Shown here piece after piece: positions 51,260 to 64,000 of a stretch of 64,000 nt of DNA. The notes under the pieces are model-generated. The model was not told the DNA's origin. It saw nothing but the letters and a program-made list of their open reading frames with translations, and did not search any database. Origin of the DNA: Macrotrachela quadricornifera. Its lineage: Eukaryota; Rotifera; Eurotatoria; Philodinida; Philodinidae. The translations under genes and the position numbers were made by a program. Location: the NCBI GenBank assembly GCA_022393335.1, contig JAJEKB010020700.1, positions 1 to 64,000 of the forward strand. Reading direction: 5' to 3'. The stretch's first letter is position 1. Each line of letters begins with the position of its first letter.

Positions 51260-52532
51260 ATAAAAACTATTTATTTGATTGCCTTTACGTTAAAAAATGA
51301 ACCAATGGAAATATTCACATGTTGATATTTACATTCAATTTCTATAGTTACATGCTCAATTTTCTGTCTTCTATACCTTCTAACTGTTTAGTAATATACT
51401 GTTAAATATTGTAATAATAAACTTTACGATGCATATAAGTTATTCTGAAATAGTAAGTATGTATTATTTAATTATTGTCTTAATGTTATTTTCATTTATT
51501 TGTTTATTTATGTATGTTTGTTTTTGATTCTTATCTTAACTGTACTTATACTCAAAGAACCTATGTTGTAATAAATTCTTCTATACGATTACAATATTGT
51601 AATAAAATCAAGAGCTTAAATACAACACTTAAGTATCAAATTTTATTATAATATGCTGAATTTACATTGTTGCGTTTTCTTTCGTGACAAAATAAAAAAA
51701 TGTATGATTTAATAATATAATAAATTGTATCTGTATAAAAACTTATAGATTGAATATATTTATCGATAAATTGGCTCATAATCCTGAAAAGATAATTCCT
51801 GTTGGAGATGTGTATTACATTTGTTTTATTCGTATATAAAAATTGTTCAATATTTTATTATGTCTTATTATAAATTATCGCTCATTGGTTTCTTAAATAT
51901 CAATTAATATTTCTTTATGAATTCCAAAACACAGCTATTATTTTTTGGTTTTTCTATCAAATTTTCATTGGAAATACTGCATTATATACTCTACTTTATA
52001 TTTTCATGTCAAAATTCATTTTTATTCTAATACACTAAGCATTTGCCTCTCTGATGATCGATGGCGCTAGTAGTCGTATTTGAAAACCTATATAAATACG
52101 AAAGAAAATGAGATACTATTTCTATTAAAAAGAAAATCATAATTTTTTTATTTTATTTTTAAAAAAAAAATAAATTTCAATAAAATAAAAATTCATTGAT
52201 TGTATCGTTTGCGAGTTCTTCATCCATAAATAATGTACAAAATAAATGTGGTTGATTAAAAAAAAAAGAAATTCTTTTTCAAATATCTGTTTTTTTTCTA
52301 GATGACTCATTGATAATTCTAAATGCTTTTAATAACTTTCTAAATTTATTTCATTAAAAAAAAAACAAAATAAAAAATATTTAAGAACGAAAGAAAAATC
52401 ATATTTTATTAATGAATTATTGTATTTTATTATAAACTGGTATTTGACCAGATAAAATATTTATTCAAATATTATTCATTAAAAATATGACATATCATTG
52501 ATATTTTTAAAATTATTTATCGCCGCAATGTG
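51260..52532. other. Upstream of the vasculin-like gene
   Basis: AT-rich; the last few hundred bases are the likely 5' UTR or promoter. Nothing specific recognised. Confidence 0.45.
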
Positions 52533-54695
52533 ATGGCCAAAAGTGGCTTTGTGCCAGCATGGATGAAAATTCAAAGTTCAGATGTAATAAAAAAAAAGAA
52601 TTTTCTTTTTTCTTTTAAAAAAAATGAATTTTCTTTTTTCGTAATAGAAAACAAATGGTAATCAAAAATTAAATATCGATCGATCAAATAGCAATAATCG
52701 TCAATCACAAACATCAAATAGAAGTGAAACAAGTTCAACATCATCATCCCCATCTATAATAACAGGTCGGCAAAGACATCATTCTTCGGATATATTTGAT
52801 CATACGACGACACGACATTCATTATTTAATTATTATAAAACATTCGGTAAAATTGTCGTTGTCGTCTATGTGATTAAAATAAAATAGATATTTTATTTTA
52901 ATATAAAATCAAATTTATTTATTTTATATTATTTTAGGACAATATCGAAATAAATCTAATGAACAACAACAACAACAACAACAATTATTAAATGATATTG
53001 ATGGACAATCTGATAATTTCTTTACATTTTCTTCACCTCATACACAATCTCGAAGATCATATAGTCGAGAACGTTCATTAAATTCATTTACTAAAGTAAG
53101 AAAATATTTCATTAAATTTTTATCAATATAAATTAGTTAAATAAATCCAAGAAATCTTTTTCCCCACTTGATTAAAAATTTTCAATTTAAATTATTTACT
53201 TCTAAAAAATATTACAAATATCTTCATTTAACATCATCCAAAACCTTCAATAATATAAATTCTTGTAAAAAAATCTATACATTAATTTCCATCTGATAGT
53301 TGTCTATTCAATAGAAGTTTTCAAAAGAAAAAACAAAGTTAATAACAGATGATGATTTCATAGTATAATTCATGCAGAAGAAAAACACATTAATTTCAAG
53401 TGAATAGCAAAGAATAAAATTACTTGACTCTACTAGAATAGAATTAGGATCGAGTTTTTGTTATCAGTATAAATTTTCATCTCGCTAAAACAAACTCTAA
53501 TAAATTCTTTTAGAATACTGAATTAAATGGTAATGATTCATATAATGGATATCGTTCAATAAATAATTCTCAACGTCGTTTACATTCCATCTCATCCTAT
53601 CCAAATGATCGTCAAACATTAAATACTCGTCATAATTTAACGAATGGAAATATTTTTGATCGTTCATTAAATTCATCAAATAATGATCGTGAAAAAACTT
53701 TTGGAAATAATGAAAAAAGTTCTGATATTCATTTAAAAACAAATGACAACGAACAAATTCATGATTCAACTGGTTTTGATCGTCTTGAACAAGATTTTGT
53801 AAATATATTAAATAATTTATTAATAAAATAGAAAAAAGATTTTTTTCATTTATTTTTTTTTTAGCCATCATTAAATGGTCGTGAAAAAAATAAATCATCA
53901 TCACATGATCAATCTTCATCTGTATGGAATAATGCTGCATCTAAATTTCGTACATCTCATAATGAACCATTTAAATTACTTGATCGTTCATTATCAAATA
54001 ATTTAAATCATTCACGTACATTTGGATCAAATCGTATAATAACACGTAAAGATCGTTTATTAAGTACACCAAATGTTACAAATGGTACATCACCACCATC
54101 AACAACAAATCGTTCAATTACACTTGAACTTCAAACAAATTGTATAACACAAACAAAAAATTTAGATAAACGTAGTGATTTTTTTAATTCATTAAAAAAT
54201 GATTTGACAAATAATGATGAAATTAAAACTATTAATAAACATGAATCAAGAAAAATTTCAACAAGCAATTCTGATGAAAATTATAAAACATCAAAAGGAA
54301 CTTTACTTTTATTATCTATACCTGAAACATCTGAAGAAAAAGAGTTGAGTTATTTATTTTTATTTCAAAAAAAAAACAAACTTTATTTTATTTTACAATA
54401 TTTAGATTATTAATACGTATGGGTTGGAACGAATGTGATGAAATAACTTATGAAATTACTGATGAAGATAAGGAAGAATACGAAAAACGAATTAAATTTT
54501 TACCAAAAGTAAGCATTCGATATGTAACGTACAATGAACATTTTTAAAAAATATTTTTTATTTTAGACGGATAACACATCAGCAGCATTGATGACAGCAT
54601 TAAATCGTCGTGCATTGCCTTATATAGATATACGAGATATTCTTCGATTTGAAATGATTGGTTCAACATCAGATGAAGATAGTTCCGATGATTAA
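52533..54695 (+). CDS. Vasculin/GPBP1-like protein
   Basis: Vasculin-family proteins are nuclear GC-box-binding factors. Seven exons: 52533-52583, 52648-52846, 52938-53095, 53514-53798, 53865-54343, 54406-54508 and 54567-54695; phases agree and give 467 aa, close to the vertebrate 473. Evidence for the family: N-terminal FVPAWMKIQ (vertebrate FxPAWLNFP), a following RQRHHSSDIFD like the family's RRHNSSDGF, WNNAASKF, a region with RKDRLLS and DKRSDFFNSLKND, then ELLIRMGWNE like the conserved RLLKEMGW, and an acidic Ser/Asp tail (TSDEDSSDD). Exon 1 must end at the GTAATA donor (52584) to keep frame; exon 5 ends at GTTGAG, a non-consensus donor, where reading on would give a false C-terminus. 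Low complexity: a Gln run near residue 95 and Asn/Ser-rich stretches. The upstream ATG at 52528 is followed at once by TGA. Confidence 0.85.
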
Positions 54696-57600
54696 TATAG
54701 CTCCTGAAGTTTTTCATTTTTTTTTTGTTTTTGTTTTGTTTTATTTACAAGCAAGAATAACACCGGTTTATTTTCTTCTCCTACGCTTTGATTAATCAAG
54801 AATTTGTTTATTTGTTGTTTTTCTTATTTGCCATAGTGAGACATTTGGCACAAATACATAATATACATTTTTTTTTCTTTTCTTTTTTCTCTGTCTTGTG
54901 TTCTTATTTTTGCATTTGATCTCTGTTCTTAACAACATAGACTAATTGTTTTCTTTTTTGTTATATATATATATACATATATATAGATATATATATGTAT
55001 GTGTGTGTGTGTGATGTTTATCTACTTTTTTCTCAACAAACGTTCCGTACCGGCATGCATTGGTCACACATAAAAACTATAACGGTTTATTTTGTAATTG
55101 TTATTCTCATTGGCTTTTTTTTCTTTAACCGTTTTTTTTTCGTCGCTTCTCCTGCTTTATTCCCTTGTCTTCCTTTATGCGTACGATTACTATTATTGAT
55201 GATGATGCTTTTCTTCTTTTTCTTTTCTTCTATGTACCCGCATATCAATGCATCGCTTTTGGTCACACCCTATATTGTGTATCTATTTTTTTCTCGTTTT
55301 GTTTTCTCTCGTGAACATAATGAAACTACAAAAAAAAAACAAAGAAATAACAAAAGAAAAAATAGTGGATAAACACGAAAAAGAAATCAAATCTTTTTGA
55401 CCTAAAGTATAAAAACCAATTATCATAAGTAAATCTCTAATTCAAATATGAGTAATAATGAAAATTAATACAGTATATCATATTGCTATTTGTTTTGTTA
55501 TACAAAATGAAAATTATTATTTATTACCAGGTCATTTGATATTGAATCAATCAGTATTTAATGAAAAGTTAATAGCAATACAGCATATCAACACTTACGA
55601 AAAAATGTTAAAATAAACTTTAGAAGATTTTCATTATCAATATGCGTGCCATTCGAAAGAGAGAACGGAACTATCTAAGCATGACAGATAATGTTAGCTT
55701 ACTTTATCCGTCATGTCGTCATCATCTTTTTTATTTAAAGCTCTAAATATGAATAAAATTTTATCCAACAGGATTTTTTATAGTCAGTTCCTGAAACTAC
55801 TTCAAGTTTCCTATCTCTTTCAAGACTAAGGTCATAATGATCCTTCTATAAGTCAAAAATACGTTGTAAACAAGTTGAAATTTGTGTTTGGTATGAGATA
55901 TCAAGCTAAAATTTTTACTAAAAACATTCCTCATAAGAAACATTCATCCATGAAAACTTCACTCCAAACAAACCATTATAAGTGATATGTTGATTGTACC
56001 TGTGAGTGAATAATTTCTTAAAAACTTTCAGAAATAAATGTATATGAAATTAATTCTAACGAAAAGAAAAAATAGAGCATAATAATAAATCAAATTGAAT
56101 ATTTATAGCCGAACGGAATGCCGGAAACATCAGCAACAGATTAGTAGACAATCATTATCAATGAGACTGCTGAAATCTTCTTATGTTAGAAACTTATATG
56201 AGAAAATATGGTTGTGTACATTCACCACAATTTCACACCTATTCGCAATCAAAAATATAGAAGCGTATCATGTTTACCACTAATATGCATGACAAACAAG
56301 TATAAAATTGAAATAGAAAACTAATAGCTAGGCGCCAGCTGCTGCTGGATATATTAGACTAATGACAAAAAAGATGGCTGAAAAAGGAATAATCTGGGAT
56401 CATTGACAGTTGGATACTTTTTAATAAGGACTAGATTGATGATGATAATAGAGCATCAATGAGAAAATCGATATGAAACTGCTAATAGATTAATTTTGAG
56501 CTACATATTTTTAGTGGTTCTATGTGAGAAACTGAAGTTGAAATTTTGATGGATAATTTATTAGATCCTAAAGTTTACAAAAAATTTAATTATTCAACTT
56601 GCAGTATAACATAAGTTAAGATAGAAAACATTCAAGTTCAAAGTCTCAATAGTACAATAAAAAAGAATATATGCAAGAATTTCACTATTGATAGTATCAT
56701 TCTTTCATTTCTATTAGATCATCATCTTTTATCCAAATAGAATCTTAGCCTTTCTTAAAGCTACATATTCTTTTGCAAGATATTTATCTAGTCAGTTTAA
56801 TTTATTGGCAAATATTTGAAAATGAATAGAGTATTACTATTAATCAAATATATTCATTCAATATTTTACGATGTATAATTATCAAGAATAGTATTTATTA
56901 GATAAAGAACAATTCAGAGATTTATTATTACAAAGCAATAATAATTGCAACAATTTCCATGATAAACATGAAGCAACAAAGAATCATAAATCCTAATTAT
57001 CTTATTAGTCATTGAACTGTCTGATATAATTAAATTAATTAAAAATTCAATGAAAATATTTATATCTATATAAGAAAAACAAATAAATGGTATGATAAAC
57101 AATCAATTTCTAATAATAACAATCATCTATTATCATATTTATGAGCAATTCTATGATGCTAATAAATAAATACAACGATCGTAGTGACTAGAAGAGTTAA
57201 AATCCAATACAAAAACTAAAATTATAAAGAAAAAACTTTTTAGTTTAATGATAAATTTAAATCAAGCATAGCAATAAAATTGTAATAGTAACTTATAATT
57301 ATGAATATTAGATTTGATAAATACAAACAAACTTAATACAAATCCGTTTAAGATTGTAATGCAGAAAAGTATGACATTAAGCGGATTGCTATAACAAAAT
57401 GGAATAAAAGTTGATAGAATAGAACAAATCTAATCTGAAAGTCAATGTCATAAAAGTTTATATATTTCTCGAAGACATAACAATCAAAAGCAAAACATTC
57501 TTCTATTCAGTATCGTCGAATGAACATTATTATTTGTACTTTTATCATTTTTACGATTCCATATCACATGAAAGAAAAGGCAATCGATAAAACTATATCA

Positions 57601-60600
57601 TATCATATTATCATCAAGAATTTGATATAAAATAACACATAATAAATCAAATACATTGGACAGAAAAAAACATTGATTAGAAATAATATGAGTAATCATA
57701 AAGGTATTCTAAGTATGTTAACTATTTTCAGTAGTATTATCATTAAAGAGTAAATACAATAATCAACCTTTGAACTAATACTTTTCATATTTGCCATTAT
57801 TGCAATCATATAATGATTTTTAATTAAAAATGAACTTGAATTTATAAAAAAAAAAATATGACCTTTTGTCTCGTAGAATATATCTTTGATTTAGTAATAC
57901 CAAATTCATCATAATATCTATCGTATGTGAGAGTAAGTAAGCAACTGACATGTCAAGAAAAATTGACAACATGCAAAAGACAAAAAATTTGATTGACAAA
58001 TGAAAAAATACAAGTAAATAAAATATCAAGAAAGGGACAGCGAAATATAATACATGATAATATAAGATTATCTTGATTTAACACCCTAGTATTGACTTTT
58101 ATCATAAAGAGAATTAATGGTTCCAATTAATGTTAATATGTCCATGATCTTTAAATGAAACTTAATAGAAAAATTTGATGTCCTTTTAAAAGATAATTAG
58201 TATATGCTTGTTCATCATCTTAGTTTGATGATAAAGGTCATATATTCAAAAGTCTTACTTTATCATTATCTTCAGAATAAAGGCTATTTTGATCTATGCT
58301 TAATGACTACACTACAGTCACATTTATGTCAATTTATTAATGTTTTCTTTTTTGATTAATACTAAAGACAATTTTTTGTTTTTGTCAGTTAGATATCAAA
58401 GACAGTCAAAATAATTATAAAAATTATGTCTTATGGCATTAACATTCTGTCATTGACATGAGTCTGTATTTGAATTATTATTTTATAAAGAATATCTTTT
58501 TTCTCTTTAAAATAACTAAAGTTTAATTAAATATGATAAGATAAAGTAGGTCATTAAAATATCAAAAAAGTGAATTTTTACCTTCTTGGTTAAAGTTTTA
58601 ATTACGACAAATTCATTGACAATATGTATTAGTCTCGAGATGAAACTTTCTTATATTTTATTTGTAAAAACAATCTGAATATTATTAAAACTTTAGAAAT
58701 ATATATTTTAGTATTAATGTAAATTCTTTTCAATTGACATATTGAAGTGGCAATTACATTCTATAAGTAATAGATTCTTATTAATATTTGTAAGATGATT
58801 CTTAGCAAGTTATTTATCACTTTACTAATTAATTAATTCAAATGATAATAAACAAAACGCCAAACTAACGTTTATGACATCCATAGATGAAATATAAAGA
58901 TATATATCTTGTTTACAACGAAAAAAAAATGTGTGTTCTTCTTTTGATATAAAACTGATTATTGACAAATTAAATTAAATTATACTTTCTACAGAAAAGA
59001 TGATTATATAGAATTATTAGGAGTATTTAGTTGATATTCTGAGAATATTTAATAGCTTGTTACTGTTGAAACCTCTATTATATCAAAAAGAAACTATACA
59101 TTTGGTTTGAATATATATAACTTAAAAAATTCTTCATCTGTCAATGTTCTTTTTTTTTTGGAATAAAAAAAAAGAGGTCATGAGGTTGTGTTGGAGGTTT
59201 GAACAATAGGATTCTTTAATGATAACCAACACATTCGGACCTCGTTTTTGTTTATAACATATGTTCTTCTAATATTGTATTTGAATGATGATTGTGCAAT
59301 AACTGTCATAAAAGAACAGAAAAGATAGCTATTAACTACGATTCATAAATTATATACGATATGTCATTGTGAATGACTTATTATTACACATTATGATAAA
59401 TATTCTATAAAATATCTAATAGTTATTCCAGTTTTTTTTTTGATATAAATTAAACTAATATAATTATATAATTTATTTTTAAAAATAAAATTTTTCTTAT
59501 ATAGAGTAGTTAATATTAAATGTATATATAAATAATTAACATAAAACATTAATAGACATGGTTTTATCTATAACGTGATCATTGAATTTTTATGCAAAAT
59601 TCTTATTTGCTTTGCTCATTTGCCTTTTTTCTTCTCTTTCTCATCTTATAGATTAGCTATGCCGAAATTCTTTTTCTTTTTCTTTTTTTTTTTCCTATAT
59701 GGAATTCAGATAGATATATGACATTAACATATTAGTTATTAAAATGTCTCTCTCTATTAAATTCTCGATGGAATTTTTGTCTATTAGTGACTATATAGAA
59801 GATTATACTAGTTTTTATTATTAGAAAAAAAATGTAGTTTCTAGTATAACCAAAATGATGCTCGAGTGAATCGATAAGTTCAAAGATGTATTTAATTGAA
59901 TCAATCTATGGTAGATGAGAACGGAACAGTTGGTGTATGTTCATTAGTCTGCATTGAATAAATTGAATTTCTAACATCTCTTTACTATTCTATATCCGAA
60001 ATATCACTTATTCAGGGTCAATTTATTTTTCGTCTTCTTTTCTTCCTTTTTTTACTTGTTTGTTCTTCATTATTATATTTATTATATAGATTTGTTTAGA
60101 ATTTATTATATCGAATATATTTGCACGTAATTGTTATTAAAAAAAAAAAAAAGAGAATTTTATACTAATTTATATTTATCTATCATTGTTATATCGTTGG
60201 TTTACTCATAAGAATCATCAAATTTCTTCTGTTTTTTTTTTGTAATTTATTCTAGACGGATGTTACCACTTCGAAAGAGAAAAAAACAACAACATAATGA
60301 TTATTGAGCATTGTTGTTTGCAATTATTATTATCATCACTATTTATATGAATCGTTATTATGTAGTTTTTTTTTCTTCTTGTTAGTTTTTATCATAACTG
60401 TATATTTATATGTCAATAGTAATGTATGAGAAGAAGAGAAAGAATATCGTAGGTCTACTGGAATTCATCATGAAATGTATCGTATGCAAACCATGCTGCT
60501 TTAAAAGGCGTAGTATCAAATCGAAGAAACAGAAAAAGAGTATAATAACAACATAGAATAATAACTAAGTAAGAAAGAAAAAGCGAGAATGAATCAAGTA

Positions 60601-60971
60601 TGCGTGTTTGCGTTCTTCTTAGACTAGTAGTTCAACTAATCGTCTATCATATACAAAGCAAAAAGAAGAGAGAATAGTTGTGCTGAATCTGGATTTCTCT
60701 CTTTCCTTTTTCTTGTTGAATAATTGAACACGTACACATGCACGACTCTAGGACAGCATTAATAGTAGTACTGTGTTGTAAAGAAGTAGAAAAAGAGGAA
60801 GAGAGAGAGGCGCGATAAAAGGAAAGCACTTTTTTTTCTTCTCTCCATTTCTATATATATGGATCCAAATAGACATAGAAGCCAAAAAAGAAAGAGAAGA
60901 GAAGAGAAGAAGAAAAAAGAAGAAGCCGCGAATGATGAGTAATTGTTATTGATCGTTTTGTCGATACCAAG
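54696..60971. other. Long intergenic region
   Basis: 54700-55380 is T-rich with a TA/TG microsatellite (54964-55013), probably vasculin 3' UTR. A 125-codon frame at 54995 is a T-tract artefact. 55400-60600 shows no recognisable gene, element end or RNA. 60600-60971 is purine-rich and probably the 5' UTR or promoter of the next gene. Confidence 0.45.
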
Positions 60972-62864
60972 ATGGGTTGTACAAATTCAAAAGAAAATAC
61001 AAATCCGCCTACAACAATCGTTGATAATAATCAACAATTAATCAATGATCATTTTCGTAAATGGTTAAAATCAAATCGACCAAAAGCTGATGAATATGTT
61101 CTTAATAATGTTATTTCAACAGTACAACAAACAAACGATATTGATGATTATCGTACAATAGTTCGAAAAGCACTTGATCTACTATCCGAACGTTATGATA
61201 TAAAAACAATAAATAAATTAAGTAAACTTGTACAAAAAGAAGTTTCATTAGCATCACCAAAAAAAGTTGCACATACAATTGATATATTAAAACAAACTGC
61301 AGAAAAATTAAAACATGGACAAATTATACTTGATAATAATCAACAAGAACCAACAACAATTAATGGTGAAGTACGAAAACAAAAAAATACCAAATTTTTC
61401 TTTTTTTTATAATAAAAATGTTATTTAGATAACAAATGATACAAAATCATCTGAAAAAAAACATAGTCAAATCTATTCAGGAGAACCCGGTATTGTTTTA
61501 AAAGAAGCTTTAGAAAAAGCACGAATTTTATTTTATAAAGTAAAAAACAAAAGAATTTTTTTTTCAATTATATATTTTTTATTTTAATTAATAATTAATA
61601 AAAAAAAAAGGGTAAACAAGCTGCAATATTTGCTAATCCAAATGGTGGTTATGATGTAAGAATTATTGATGATAATGATGATGGTCTTAATCATGATGGT
61701 AATCTTCTTCGTTCAATTATTGTTACAGAAGTTAAAATGCGTCCGAAACCAAATACAACAACTTTACCACAATTTACTGCACCGCCACCACCACCACCGC
61801 CAACATCAAAATTACTTAATGAAAATGAAATATCTGATGATTTTCGTCGTTCAATTGATGCTGCACTTAAAGGACTTGAAGCTATTTATCATCCAACATC
61901 ACAAAATCAAGAATCTCATATTAATAAAACATCATCATCAAATATAACAAAATCTAATCAATCGAATTTAACTGAAACAATTCATGAAGAAAATCTTTCT
62001 ACAAATATAAATAATGAACAAGAAAAAAATCTTAGTCAAACTGATGTTCAACCAAAACTTGTTGGTGCTATTGATACAATGAATGATATTATGTTAGATA
62101 CAATTGAAACAATGACTAAAAGTGAAATTGGTAATCCAATACCACCAACACATTATGAAACGATAGAAAAATTAGTTACAATTATACCAAATAAAAATAA
62201 TGAACATATTATTAAAGAACATGAATCAAAAGAAATTCTTTCAATAGAACAACCTTCAATGTTTTCTGATGTTCTTACATCATCATTAAAAAATCAAGAA
62301 ACAATAGATTCATTATCTTCACAAGAAAAATTCGAATTAATAGAAAATAATTTATCAAATTCAAATATTCCAATAACATCTAATAAAACTGACGAAGAAT
62401 CCATAAAATTTCCCGAATCATCATCATCATCATTAAAAATGCCAACATCAATTAGTCAAATACTTGAAGAGCATAATAAAATTCTTTCAGAATCATCATT
62501 ACCACCTGTCATCACAACTGTTGACACAAATACAACAGTTAAATCACCTACAGATAACGTGACATATACAGAAATAATTCATTCTGAATCGCATGATGGT
62601 GAACAATCACGTCGTTGTATAACAGAATCATATGATGAACATCCATCAAATGATGATGATCAAACAACATCACTTAAAGTTGTTACGAAATCAGAATTTT
62701 CAAATCATCCATCATTAGGTGAAAAAATTATGGAACAAAGTGTACAAGTTATTACAGTTAAAGTACGAAATGAAACAATAAAAACAACAAATCCATCAAA
62801 AACATCAGACAATGATTTATCTAATCAAAATGATACCAATATAATTGACATGACGACTACTTAA
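60972..62864 (+). CDS. Hypothetical protein with N-terminal myristoylation/palmitoylation motif
   Basis: Three exons, 60972-61370, 61429-61539 and 61611-62864, all phase 0, give 587 aa. The start MGCTNSKEN has Gly2, Cys3 and Ser6, as in dual-acylated membrane-anchored proteins, which fixes the start codon. Residues 25-115 look like a helical bundle (FRKWLKSNRPKADEYVLNN, VRKALDLLSERYDI, HTIDILKQTAEKLKHGQI). Exon 2 to exon 3 has EPGIVLKEALEKARILFYKG then a short Asp-rich segment. A run of seven prolines lies near residue 229. The C-terminal 340 residues are Ser/Thr/Glu/Asn-rich and probably disordered. I do not recognise the family. Exon 3 uses an acceptor preceded by poly-A (61600-61610) with the pyrimidine tract further upstream. 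AATAAA at 63078. Likely a plasma-membrane-tethered scaffold, by inference only. Confidence 0.8.
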
Positions 62865-63356
62865 AATTTGTTGCTTTGTTTTTGTTTTTTTTTTAATGTT
62901 TGTGTGTTAATGTTTTCTATCCCTTATAGATAAGAACTATCTTGGTCTACCACTTACTGTGCAATTATTACTATTTTTTTTTTATATATATATATATATA
63001 TATCGTCTGTGAGTGTGTATGTTTGTGTGATTTTTATACTAATTTGGAAGATCAAGAGTATATCTCAAAAAAAAAAAAATAAATCTTTGTGAATTAATAA
63101 ATGAATTAATTCTTTTTGCATGATTAAAAATGAAAGATTTAATTTAAATTATTTAAGGTTTCATGTTCTTTTTATTTTTACATTATTTGGCTTTTATGAT
63201 GAATAATCATTTGGAAAGATATAGAATGTATTAATTCAAGAATAAAAAAAAAAAAAAAAAAGTTTTATTAAAAATCTATGACTAATCCATCTAAAAAGAT
63301 TTTTAAAAAAAAAAAATTTTTTTTTTTATAAAAGAAAAATAAGAATATTTTTTATT
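62865..63356. other. Convergent 3' flanks
   Basis: 3' UTR of the plus-strand gene with a TA microsatellite (62982-63003) and a poly-A signal at 63078, then A/T homopolymer tracts next to the minus-strand gene. Confidence 0.6.
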
Positions 63357-64000
63357 TTAACCTGTATTTGGAATTGATTGAAAAAATCTTGCTGTACGAA
63401 ATAATTTTATTTTTTTTTCTCGTTTAGATTTAATTGATTGATCTGAAGTTGTTGATGGATTATTACTTGTCAATGATGTATCATTATTATAACTGTCCAG
63501 TGATGAAGAATTTTGACATTGACTTGTATGACGCATACTAGCATAAAATTTTCGAGCGATTTCAGATGTTCGTGTATTATCGATTGATGATGATATAGAT
63601 TCCTAATAAAATATTAGTTTAAATTTTTTCAGAAAAAAAAAAATAGTTTTTAATACTAAAGGTTGATCAGATTCAATAGTTGAATGTAAATCATCTTCAT
63701 TGCTATTTTCTTGTTTAAATGATAATTGTTTTTCAAGATTAGCTGTTTTTATATTTTTAACTAATGTATATAATTTTGGTGAAAGATTTTTTGTAGATGT
63801 ATAAATAGATGACCAATTATATGAATAATTAATTGTTGAATATTTATCATCAATTGAACTATTTTCTAAAAAAAGAATATAAACAATTTGATTTTTTTTG
63901 TTTTTTATAAAACATGAAATAGTTAATCAGGTGAAAATATCTATTAATTCAAAAAGAAAAATTTTCTATTTCATTCTTATTAATAAGAACTAATTATTCG
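63357..64000 (-). CDS. Unidentified gene, 3' end (partial)
   Basis: The last two exons of a gene entering from the right edge: 63865-63657 (69 codons plus two phase bases) and 63602-63357 (82 codons with stop), joined across a 54-bp GT/AG intron in frame. The acceptor at 63866-63867 (TTTTTTTAG) shows that more exons lie upstream. The product is Ser/Asn/Thr-rich with short ordered-looking pieces (KLYTLVKNIKTANLEKQL, TSEIARKFYASMRH) and a basic C-terminus (KSKREKKIKLFRTARFF, then QSIPNTG). No domain recognised; it reads like the disordered tail of a larger regulatory protein. It is convergent with the gene at 60972-62864. Confidence 0.7.

Noticed and set aside
53497..53940. 147-codon minus-strand frame
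   Set aside because: Antisense shadow of vasculin exons 4 and 5; His/Tyr/Met-rich composition reflects AT-rich codons on the other strand.
54995..55372. 125-codon plus-strand frame rich in Phe and Leu
   Set aside because: Generated by T-tracts in the probable vasculin 3' UTR; no family features and no splice context.
1..64000. tRNA, rRNA or snRNA genes
   Set aside because: I looked for B-box-like GGTTCGAATC motifs with a cloverleaf context and for conserved rRNA segments and found none; a covariance-model scan would be decisive.

Overview
The window is animal nuclear DNA: strongly AT-rich, with split genes whose introns are mostly 50-120 bp and end in a TTTAG-type acceptor. The recognisable proteins belong to metazoan families: an ABCB/P-glycoprotein transporter, a PDE1-type phosphodiesterase, a kinesin-13, a vasculin/GPBP1 protein, a Ly6-fold protein, and a decayed EVI1/PRDM16-type zinc-finger gene. 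This, with the paralogous gene copies and many small DNA-transposon relics, suits a small invertebrate such as a bdelloid rotifer. The species assignment is inference. No bacterial operon, rRNA, tRNA or CRISPR array was seen. A 10-base run of N at 22918-22927 marks an assembly gap.

Layout. 1-3256: 5' half of an ABCB transporter (copy A, minus strand, running off the left edge), with a hAT relic in its last visible intron. 3257-12764: gene-poor DNA with terminal-inverted-repeat elements, a GC-rich 34-bp array and one doubtful membrane micropeptide. 12765-13163: a secreted Ly6/three-finger protein (+). 13164-17857: decayed coding fragments and a truncated piggyBac element. 17858-21345: PDE1-type phosphodiesterase (+, 7 exons). 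22117-36746: complete ABCB transporter (copy B, minus, about 28 exons) with two multi-kilobase introns loaded with mobile elements. 36975-37230: foldback. 37913-38840: EVI1/PRDM16-like pseudogene (minus). 39639-42545: a hAT-like MITE and a 0.9-kb foldback. 43920-47441: kinesin-13 (minus, 2 coding exons, foldback in the intron). 47442-52532: intergenic with a piggyBac-like MITE. 52533-54695: vasculin/GPBP1-like (+, 7 exons). 54696-60971: intergenic, nothing recognised. 60972-62864: N-myristoylation-type hypothetical protein (+, 3 exons). 63357 to the right edge: 3' end of an unidentified gene (minus).

The genes are ordinary housekeeping and signalling loci and show no shared pathway. What stands out is the duplicated ABCB neighbourhood. 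Copies A and B share exon structure and intron-edge sequence, and possibly the tail of the upstream zinc-finger gene, yet each has gained its own transposons. One TTAA-flanked insertion in B has a clean empty site in A. I found no convincing new biological system; the best leads are the duplication, the pseudogene and the family of long foldback repeats.
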